Shown: piece after piece, positions 55,840 to 64,000 of the stretch
Layout: the number at the start of each line of letters is the position of its first letter
How positions within the stretch are numbered: the stretch's first letter is position 1
Source of the DNA: Lunularia cruciata
Taxonomy: Eukaryota; Streptophyta; Marchantiopsida; Lunulariales; Lunulariaceae
NCBI GenBank assembly: GCA_948567375.1
Contig: OX419759.1
Span: 30,977,493-31,041,492, forward strand
DNA length: 64,000 nt
Reading direction: 5' to 3'
Program-made: the position numbers and the translations under genes
Notes under the pieces: generated by a model
The model's input: only the letters and a program-made list of their open reading frames with translations
Told to the model about the DNA's origin: nothing
Databases searched by the model: none

Positions 55840-57285
55840 TAAGAAAACTTTTCTTGCAAGGATAGAGAAAATTTGGCCTTTGTGAGAGATTCAAGAAGTA
55901 CGATGAGAACATGAAGAATGAATGGGTCTCATTATTACTTGATCTCTTTGGGGGTGCAACTTTTATATGACATGAATCACAATACAAAAAGAAGACAAGA
56001 AGTAACAAAGAAAAGTTTTGGGAGAGTTTAGCAACCTCACTTATTCAAAACTCTCTTTTCAATGAAAGTTATGAGACATGGATGAGTAAAGCTATTTTTC
56101 TTCAGCAAGGAGATGGAGAGAAAGCAAGGCATATGTAGAAAGGGTAGAGAAGTTAGAGTTTTTGATTATGTAAAGCATTGAGGAAGAGTGATGATTATAT
56201 GTAGATTGTTATGACTAGAATAGTAGCCATGCTCACTAAGATTTTGGTGACAAAATTAAAATTACAAATTCAAATTAAGGTGAGGTATAATAAGCTTTCT
56301 TACAAGGTAGAGTCCATCAAGATGTGGTTTATATGGAAGAGAGTTTAAAAGGAGATAAGAGTGATTTGGTGGTGAATGAGTTTATGCATCCTCCACAAAT
56401 CAACAAGTTTGCTTGGACTTTTGATCTTTTTGTAGTGAAGGTTGGACCATAAGTAGTTGCTTTGGTTCTTTCATCTCCACTAAAACTATTTCAATCCATT
56501 ATTGAGCAACTTGTAGATCTCAAGTTCAATGTAGTGAAACTACAAGAGAAGAGAAAGATAGACCAGAATTTAGAAGAGGGCCTAGGAATTATGGAAAATA
56601 TCCGCATAAAAAATACCAACCAACTAGTGGAAGGAGGTGGTGAAAGCTATGCATCTCTTGTACACAATAAATATAAAGAGATAGTGTTCACAAATGTAGA
56701 TGCAAGTATGAGAAGACGAAGTACTGAAATTTCAAGGGTCTTAACTTGTAGATTTTGGCACAAGAGAAAAAGGAGCTCTTTTTACAAAAGATGCAAAATT
56801 CCTCTTAAGGATTCTCTCCTAGTAAGAATAATCTTTTGCCTATTAGGAGTACTTGCACTATTTAATGCCATCAACAACAAAGACTCCCAAGAAAAAATTA
56901 GAGAAAGGACAATTTCTTGATCTCCAAGCAACAATAGGACAACAGTGTGTTGAAGTAGTCACACGGCCAATATCATGGTAGTCCAGCTGGTAACTTTGGA
57001 ACCTACCTTGAGGAAGGAACATAGGGATGGTATGAGTTCTATAAGGAGCAAGAGAAAGAAGAAAGCAAAGGAATAAGCTTCAATATTATTGAAGATGGTG
57101 GATATAGAACAAGCACCATAAGGACTTGTGAACATACCTCTAAGATTGATGTGAGGATGAATGGTTACAATATCAAGGATGAACTTGTAATGGACTATCT
57201 AGAGTAAATGTTATGTTAGGGGAGTTGATGAAGAAGTATTGAGGAACTGAAGCTATCATTTGTTACTTAGGAGACCATGGTTGAT
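55840..57285 (+). pseudogene. gag: A3 gag and protease remnant
   Basis: The gag text of A2 is still visible (NEWVSLLLDLFGGATFI-like, then EQLVDLKFNVVKLQEKRKID in the open stretch 56462-56920). The start codon is lost (ATG to ATA-like near 55838). From 56940 to 57285 protease-side sequence is recognisable (HNIKDEL-like, GRPWL-like), with many indels. It ends against C-like DNA. Confidence 0.75.
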
Positions 57286-57810
57286 GGCATAATATTTGCA
57301 ATGCCTAAGCCAACTTGCTAGGACACTTGATGGATTATTTGGGTAGTCATAATTGTTTCTATAATAAGTCATGAACTACTTAGTTGTAGCTATTTATTCC
57401 ATAATGGTGTTCTTTTTGCATTTATTGAGCCATTATTTGCACAATCAAAATTGCTATACGTGCCATTAGTGCTAGACTCCTTGGTTCCTCCAAGGAGGGA
57501 TATAGCACAAAGTGGAGCTTTAGAAAGCTTACTTCTTCTATGTTGAATTTTCAAGCTCCTAGTTATGGTGGGAAAAGCTAATAAGTGTAAGTTGGATTCT
57601 TTGTGGTAGAGTGGTTTTAGCTTAATGAGTATAATTAGTTTCTTTTCTGGAGGGTTTATAGAGTCTATTGTTGATATTTTAATTTTTATTACACAAAAGA
57701 AGTGAGAGGGAATGGCCCAATGAGTGTAATTAATTGCTTTTTGGAGGGTATATAGAGTCTATTGTTGATTTTTTATTCTTCAATACACAAAAGAAGTGAG
57801 GAGAATTTGA
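57286..57810 (+). repeat. Diverged C-like LTR fragment with tandem duplication
   Basis: ATTTGCAATGCCTAAGCCAA and TCATGAACTACTTAG resemble the C LTR body (ATTTGTAGTGCCAAGG, TCATGGACTACTTG). From about 57620 a unit of roughly 90 bp is repeated twice (AGGGTTTATAGAGTCTATTGTTGAT ... ACACAAAAGAAGTGAG, ending near 57703 and 57800). It marks the end of A3. Confidence 0.6.
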
Positions 57811-59186
57811 ATGTAAAAATTTGTGACTAGATTGTGCAAATTGGCTCATTGTTTTGAGCTGGACTTGAGAGGGTTAACTTCTTACATGAGTCTTGCCAAT
57901 TTAGCTAATTTCTCATGGTGCTTTGTCAAAATCTGGCCACACTTCAAGATGCATACCAAAGACACCTACACTTTTGGTTTCTAAACTAATTCCTTAGCCA
58001 AGTGGCACTCATATCTATATACCTTTAGCAAAGAAAGTCCATTTGATCATGGTGATTATAGGGATGTAGGACTAGATAGATATTCCTACTGTGACAAAAA
58101 TTTTAATGATTGTAAAGTCAATTTGGTTAGATATTATTTGAGTTAGAGTGTTATAATTGGTATTTTTTCTGATTGGATCCCTTCCATTATTTTTCTTGTT
58201 TGTATGACATATTTTTTTAGTGCACCTTGATATTTGGAGTGCTTGTGATTAGTGTGCTCTCTTTAGCCACATTTGGGTCATTAAGGTGGTGGCACTTGGT
58301 TATTATGGTTGTGGTGTTTGGGTGCATTATCACAATGGCTGTCTTTGGAGATGTTGTGAGGAGGTTTTTCTAAACAATGAGCTAACATGGAGTGGCACAT
58401 AGTATCAACCAATGTCGCAAGTCTTAATGGGATAAGATTGATTCTAGGTTGGAATTTGATATAAGAGATGATCCAGTTAAGAGTTCACATTATGAGACCA
58501 TATCATTGTTGTAGGACATAAATAAGATTATGGGGTCTCCAAAGGCCTCAAGTGCTATTTTAATACAATTATTATAATTGAGTTGGATGATTTCACCCAA
58601 TAGTTTGATAACTACTATCATTTATAACATATATAGTTTTACTTTGTTGAACTCTTTCATGGCATGTAAATGACTGTTTTAGCACTTGGAAGGTTTGCCT
58701 ATGGATGACCACTATGAATTCAAGTAGGACTACTTAGTGGAGATTTACATGTGGAGATAATATTGGTCTCCAAAATATAGGTTTGTTATAAAAGAGCAAG
58801 GAGAAAAATATGAGAATGGAAGATCAAACTAAAAATCTCAATCGAGGGAAAATCCAAATGCTTAAGTTGAGCTTGCTCATTGGTATTTATAAGGATAGGT
58901 AAGCTCAATATAAGTCTCTACAAGAAGCTTCCCAAGAAGTTTCCTTCTAAAAGTTGCATTTCTTGGAGTACAAGCAAAGCTAACCATTTAATGGGCATAT
59001 AAGCTAAACTAGTTGTTTACTTTCCATACAAGTTAACCTAGATATTTACTTTACATACAAGTTGAGCTAACCATTTGCTTGGTGTACAAGCTATTCAATC
59101 CTTTGGAGGGTTCTAAAGCTTTTGTATGCTTCTACAACATTGATAGAATTTCTAAATGTATGTTAGTTTTATCTCCTTTAGCTATA
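57811..59186. other. Unclassified AT-rich stretch with short repeats
   Basis: No ORF or known element is seen. At 58975-59092 a degenerate repeat of about 37 bp (AGCTAACCATTTAATGGGCATATA / AGCTAAACTAGTTGTTTACT / GAGCTAACCATTTGCTTGG) occurs three to four times. The rest shows nothing that I can name. Confidence 0.45.
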
Positions 59187-61500
59187 CAGAGTAAAACCTC
59201 CCAATAATGACATATATCTATATTGGTGATATGTTGGTCACTATTAAGAGGTTTTCACTAATCAAAGGAAAGTATGCAGCCTCTTTCCTTCTTGAGTCTT
59301 GACATCATTGAACATTCTTGAACTTGGGTGCCGGATCCTACACACCTTTTTCCCACTCTTGCTATTTTTTCCTACTCTTGCTTGATTGCACAGTGATTGG
59401 TGTTGGAGCTAATGTATTGTTGTATTCAATTATCTACACGTATGTTGGTTAATGTCAAGAAGCACAGCGTTTGGATGTGAAGATAAAGTTGGCGGTTATC
59501 AATTTTCTTAGTCAACCTAAAGCCAACCATGAACAAGCGGCATTCCAATTTGTAGCGGCACGTTTGATCATGAGCAAAATTTGGAAAGAGAGGAAACTCA
59601 TTAAGGAAGTGGCATCTATTTCAAATCAAATTGGACTGAAAAAGTTTTGAAATCAACTCAAGTGCAACTTCTTACTAACTTGGTACATCAATGGTATATG
59701 GGCATTGAGATTGATGCATCTATGCTAAATGTGATTGGCGAGGTGCTCAAGTACAAGGCTCTATGTTTTAGAGACAAAATCTTACAAGACTTCACCAAAT
59801 GTTTGAAACCATCAGATGTAGTTGCTATGCATGCATTTGTCACCTCAAATGGATGGCTCAAGAAGTATCTGAATTTTGTCTTGACAACTAGCAAGAAGAA
59901 GTGTGGAGAATACAACAACCTCAATTTGATGTCAGTTAAGAAGCATTTGCACAAAATTCACAAAATGCTAAAGGATGTCCCTCTTGAATGCATTATCAAC
60001 ATCAACAAGTCAGCTCTACAACATTGCACCATATCATCAAGATTATTTTGCACAATGAATATGGATGGTCATGGTGTCAAGTGCAACAGAACAAATCATA
60101 GTGACTCTTAGAGTTAGCGCTTCAAGCAAGAAGTTTTTCACTCAGGTTATTGTGAAGAGCACGTGTCCATGTGCTTTGAAGAATATTCCTGATATAAGTA
60201 AGGCATTTGGTATTATTTACAACCACCAAGACAAAGCATGGCAAGATAGGTCCTCATATATACACTTGCTCATGTATACTAAAATTGCCAAGCAATGCAA
60301 CATCATCTTCTATATCCTCTAGGATAATTGTTCATTACATGTTTGTGTGGCCAAAAAATTTAATCCAATGGGCTCACAAGAATTGATCTTCAAGTATCAA
60401 AACTATGCATCATTTTCTTCCCACTCAACCTCTTGATCAAGGCATCATTTTTTTTCAAAGTATGCTTTTATTGTGCCCAATCGAACTGTCTTCTTTTTAA
60501 GTAAGAAATCTGGCAAACTAGGGAACATGCAGCCACTTCTCAATTTCCAATTAACAACCATCCATACTTGCACAACGTGCTTAGTTGGGCCAAATCAACA
60601 TTAGATGGTATTGAAGAGAACACTATTCGATGGTGTTTTGTCAAAGCAAATTAATTCCTTGTCATTACAAATGTCATTGCCAATCAACACATCAATTGCT
60701 TTGCTTGTAGCTCTAATCAAGTTATCAATGATTTAGTGATAATGCTAAGAGAAATTAGACTAGAGGAATCTTTCTTGGCATCATTGTGTCTTGATGAAAA
60801 AAATTTTGAACAAGTTGCTAAAGAACTCATTGAAATGGATGTGCTTGATGCTACTTGTGATAATGAGGTTGGCAACAATAACATTGTCCAGTCTATTCTT
60901 GAACAGCACAACCTAATGCAAAATTCTAGAAATATTGATGACAATGACATTGAAGAGGTCCCACCTTTGGTAAGCATTGAGCAAGCAAATTGGGGCATCA
61001 TTAATTTAATCAACTTTCTCTCTCTTGAATCATTGTTATTGTTAGAACTTCAGAGCAACCTGATTTCTAGCCTTCAAAAAGTTTTTCATCCATTGGTTCA
61101 TCAACAGAAAGCTGAGAAAAATAGGTTGCTGAAACAATCTGCATTATCAATGTATTTTACCTTGGTCCAAAAAGAATAACCTTAGTCAATGGAGAGACTT
61201 GTTAGGATTTGAAGTTTAATATAGATGCCACCTTAATCTGTACAGATATGCCACATTGCAGTTTCACACAACCCATAATAGTGCTCTTGAAATACAATAT
61301 AGATGTTGCTTCCATATTTACACTATAAAACTATCACTATTTGCACCATCATGTCACTATTGCCCAATTGTGATGTACTATTATTATTGGGCATATTTAT
61401 TGGTTCTGGACTCATTTTTCTTGGGTTCTTATGGTCTATTGGTCACTAATGAGAGGATGTTACTCATATGAGGTGGCACCATTTGGAGTTTTTTACTCTG
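59187..61500 (+). mobile_element. Pogo/Tigger-like (Tc1/mariner superfamily) DNA transposon
   Basis: The left end starts CAGAGTAAAA and the right end is its exact inverse (TTTTACTCTG); both are flanked by TA (59185-59186 and 61501-61502), the target duplication of this superfamily. Behind each tip, TTGGTCACTA-TTAAGAGGTTTTCACT (59229 on) and TTGGTCACTAATGAGAGGATGTTACTC (61438 on) form a similar subterminal motif. Total 2314 bp with one decayed transposase gene, typical in size for an autonomous Tigger-like element. Confidence 0.82.
59458..61179 (+). pseudogene. Pogo/Tigger-like transposase, degenerate
   Basis: Order as in the Tigger/CENP-B family: N-terminal helix-turn-helix (LDVKIKLAVINFLSQ ... 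RLIMSKIWKERKLI, 59464-59640), then a CENP-B type DNA-binding domain ending FVTSNGWLKKYLNF (about 59850). The DDE core follows: INKSALQHC where D-E-S/T is expected, VIVKSTCPCALKNI, GIIYNHQDKAW, and DNCSLH after a stop. The C-terminus 60736-61179 ends KQSALSMYF, the usual KQxxIxxFF-like tail. Frameshifts lie near 59648 and 60080; the first catalytic D is lost. The enzyme would cut and paste the element. Confidence 0.78.
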
Positions 61501-61502
61501 TA

Positions 61503-61648
61503 CTTAGCACTTACTAACTTGATATTATTACATATTCTCCTAGTGCTAGTTGGTGATGTCTTCATTGCCATGAAAAAATTTAACTCTTTTATGTCCACTT
61601 GAACATTTTGAGGATGCAAAAAAGTCTTTTGGATGCTATAATTTTGGA
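61503..61648. other. Short gap between pogo element and element G
   Basis: The 3' untranslated end of G might lie here, but no LTR start or polypurine tract can be identified with confidence. Confidence 0.3.
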
Positions 61649-62620
61649 TTATGGCATTTTGAAGGAGAAAGCCTTTGCAAAGAAACTTATATTTGATTTG
61701 TTCTTGACAGCCATGTCATATGTCTCTTTGTGCAAGAATATGGTCAACTTTGTATTCTTCATGATCATTAATTGAGATTGGAAGAGGAGTTTGTATATCA
61801 GTAGAAAAAGAAGATAGATTGGAAACAAAGGGTTTAACTTTGACACAAGGAAGACAAGAAGAATCTTCATGTGACTAGAAATTGCCAATTTGTAGATGAC
61901 AAAACAATTAATATGAGTGATATCAAATGGACATGCCCAATTGGGAGCAATTTTATGGGTGTCAAGAAGGAAAGGAAGATTACTAAATAAAAACATGACT
62001 TTATCACCTACTTTAAAATTCATATTGCAACAATGTCTATTGGCATATTACTCTTGCAAATTTTGAGCACCAAGAAGATGAGATTTGGCTTTGTATAAAC
62101 ATGTAGATAACACCAAGAAGAAGGTGGAGGTTGAGCAATATGAGATGGTGAGGACTACAAAGAGAATCTAGAATAAATGTATCTTGCCAATTATTAAGGA
62201 AGAAGGGAGAGAATCTCATACTTGCTGATTTGGAATTATTATATTCAAATTTAGTAGCTATAAGTTAAGTATCCTAATTGGTTTGGTGAATGTTAACAAA
62301 GGCATGTAGCATATCTTCCAAGGTGCAATTTGCTTGTTCTTTTTTCCCATTAGTTTGAGTGTGATAGGCTATAAATAATATAATTTTGATACCAAGTATC
62401 TTGAAAAACACTTGCCAAAATTTACCAATGAATCAAGTATCAAAATCAGATATGAGATTCAGATGTCATGGGTCTATGCCTTCACATGGTGTTCGAAAAG
62501 AGTATCAAAGTAAGGAAATCACAATGGAAGCCAAGCTTGAATGTGCATGCTAAGCTTATCAATAAACACTTTAATGGCTATATGGCCTTGGTTTATCTTT
62601 GGCAAGGATATGATGAGGTG
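61649..62620 (-). pseudogene. int: Element G integrase with chromodomain remnant
   Basis: From 62023 leftwards: MNFKVGDKVMFLFSNLPFLL, IAPNWACPFDITHIN and SSHMKILLVFLVSKLNP, the C-terminal integrase pattern (FKVGDKV...GPFxI...HPVFHVSxLKP). In the next frame, NDHEEYKVDHILAQRDI and YKFLCKGF form a chromodomain remnant (about 61810-61670). Further upstream, 62037-62219 and beyond, the core is recognisable only in pieces. Confidence 0.75.
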
Positions 62621-64000
62621 TAAGTGCATATGTTTCTATTTGGTAGATAAAAGTGGTAGTGGTTGAATTATTCTACTTGGTTTTTGGTTTCTTATCTTGT
62701 TATCTTGGTAGTTTTCACAAGATAGAATTAACTCTTGAACCTCTCATGTCATGTTTGGCAACAACTATTGATATTATATAGTACTCAATGTCTTGTTCAC
62801 ACCCATGTGACTAGCAATTAGTAAGTCATACATCTCTTCAAGTTGCAAGTCTCATATAATTGGAAGATAGATTTGGTTGTTGCAAAATAGAAAGCCACTC
62901 TTGAAAGAAAAGATGTTATTTTCCTTTTCATCTTGTGAAAGGGTACCTTGCACAAGATGAGAAAAATTATCATGTTGTAAAATAATCTTGAACTTTATTT
63001 GGACCTTCAAGTCAATTGATACTATGGTAATTACCATTATTATGAGATATTTTCAATGCAGGTCATTGTGGTAAGGCAACAAGAATGATACAAAAATGAT
63101 ACTCCAACTTGATATCAAAATATTATAATTTCTCCTCCAAAATTTAAGGTTTACAACAAGAGTTTATGATTGGTATGTATTATCACTTTTTTTCAAGAGA
63201 TAATATCTCAATACCTTTGTTGTATATACCATTATAAGTTGTTCTTGATCTCAAGAAAAATGATTCCTTTCTATATTTATTCATGAAGATATAAAGGCAA
63301 TAGGATGCAATCCATTTTGGAATTCCTATTGCAATACAATTCCAATTCTAGAAACATCAAATACAACCACATAAAATAATTTAGGATCATATGGTTGGAG
63401 GATGGGTCGTGAAGACACCATATCCTTAAGTTTCTTGAATGCTTCTTCTTGCTTGGTGGTCCATTTGAAACTTGATATCTTTTCCAAAACATCAATTAAT
63501 GACATTGCCACATGATCATAATAATGGATAAAGCATTGATAAAAGCTTTCCAATCTATTAAATTATGTTTGTAACATCCTTAAAAGTATACCAATGGTAA
63601 AGACTTCAATTTTCTCCTCTTTCCTCTTGATCCACTCCATATAAACCTTATAGCTCAAGAAGGTGAATTCTTTCTTCCAAAAGGCACACTTGGATTTCTT
63701 ATAGTAAAATTTCCATCACCATAGTCATCTCAAGACTTCTAGTATATGGTTCTTATGTTCTATCTCCATCTCAATATAATTAAAATATCATCCAAGAACA
63801 CATTGATCCAATAGCTCCTCTAACACTAAATGCATTTGATCTATGAAACTTTTGGACCACTAGTGAGCCAAAAGCTAAAACCATCCATTCAAAATACCTA
63901 TACCTTGTACAAAAGGTAATCTTTTTCACATCTTCCACTAAATTGAATTTTCCAATAGCCACTTCAAATTTCTAATTTAGAGAAGTATTTGGTTCCACTT
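62620..64000 (-). pseudogene. pol: Element G reverse transcriptase and RNase H, running off the window
   Basis: RT: CTRYRYFEWMVLAFGSLVVQ (63780-63962) corresponds to the usual [20 protein letters not shown]. Connection/RNase H: FKWTTKQEEAFKKLKDMVSS and RPILQPYDPKLFYVVVFDVS (63326-63553). An IIL-LHDxxxxxH-like finger region and NNQIYLPI lie at 62852-63037. Several frameshifts and stops. The N-terminal part of pol and gag would be to the right of 64000. Confidence 0.78.

Larger units (their letters stand above)
43980..57285 (+). mobile_element. Element A3: old A-family copy, split by C
   Basis: LTR (43980-44679), leader and ORF0 remnant up to 46072, then element C, then A3 resumes at 55641. 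It continues through gag to protease-like sequence (AGGAGACCATGGTTGATGGC at 57265-57285, equivalent to GRPWL in A2), where it ends against C-like DNA. It is much more diverged than A1 or A2, with many indels. Confidence 0.78.

Noticed and set aside
61256-61471. 71-codon plus ORF at the 3' end of the pogo-like element
   Set aside because: It follows the transposase stop, runs through the terminal region and has no known domain; probably untranslated.
1-64000. tRNA, rRNA, CRISPR array, bacterial operon or riboswitch
   Set aside because: No cloverleaf with A/B boxes, no regularly spaced identical repeats with unique spacers, and no bacterial gene order; all coding sequence found belongs to transposable elements or is unrecognised and decayed.

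Overview
This window looks like plant nuclear DNA from a large, transposon-rich genome. It holds nested Ty3/gypsy (Metaviridae) LTR retrotransposons, one pogo/Tigger-like DNA transposon, solo LTRs and decayed coding remnants, with no intact host gene, rRNA, tRNA or CRISPR array. Several elements have a protease of DGGS/DSGS type, no chromodomain, and primer-binding sites of the GCCGxTGCCGGGG kind, as in the plant non-chromovirus (Tat/Athila-like) branch. Others have an initiator-Met type PBS and a chromodomain remnant (chromoviruses). Deep nesting and many solo LTRs fit a gymnosperm-sized genome, but the species cannot be named from this sequence.

Layout. (1) 1-8670: element A1, with a 5' LTR cut by the window edge, an interior with gag-pol remnants and a lost 3' end; solo LTR B1 (666-2557, duplication GTTCC) sits just after its PBS. 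(2) 9702-25474: element B2, sense strand minus, flanked by CAAAC on both sides. It has one full-length LTR of about 3.66 kb, PBS, gag, protease and part of RT. It ends at 9702-10058 in an inverted copy of the first 357 bp of its own LTR. Inside its LTR lies A2 (16458-24279, duplication GCTC), the best-preserved element here, with 690-bp LTRs. (3) 25480-33760: decayed coding remnants (family F, two copies in opposite directions) and the 3.77-kb solo LTR B3 (26205-29977, duplication AAGAG). (4) 33844-40990: chromovirus E on the minus strand, carrying a solo LTR of its own family at 35127-35873. (5) about 41020-42800: a degenerate tandem repeat with a period near 430 bp. (6) 43980-57285: old element A3, split by element C (46073-55636, duplication TCTA), whose 3' LTR is split by chromovirus D (48997-55315). 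(7) 57286-59186: old LTR-like and unclassified DNA. (8) 59187-61500: pogo/Tigger-like transposon with short inverted ends and TA on both sides. (9) 61503-64000: pol remnant of another chromovirus (G) on the minus strand.

The most unusual biology is in family B. All three LTR copies (B1, B2, B3) keep parts of one sense-strand reading frame of roughly 840-855 codons inside the LTR. It lies upstream of a conserved TATTTAAG box placed 670-671 bp from the LTR 3' end in every copy. The protein would therefore lie in U3: a globular N-terminal part, an acidic/basic linker, a long coiled coil and a conserved acidic C-terminus. I do not recognise it. Family A carries an extra zinc-knuckle ORF between PBS and gag, and its two good copies share two stop codons in integrase, so the family seems to have spread with them.

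Almost every polyprotein here is broken by stops and frameshifts, many of them C-to-T or G-to-A changes as expected from methylated plant DNA. The entries are therefore mostly labelled pseudogene or mobile_element.
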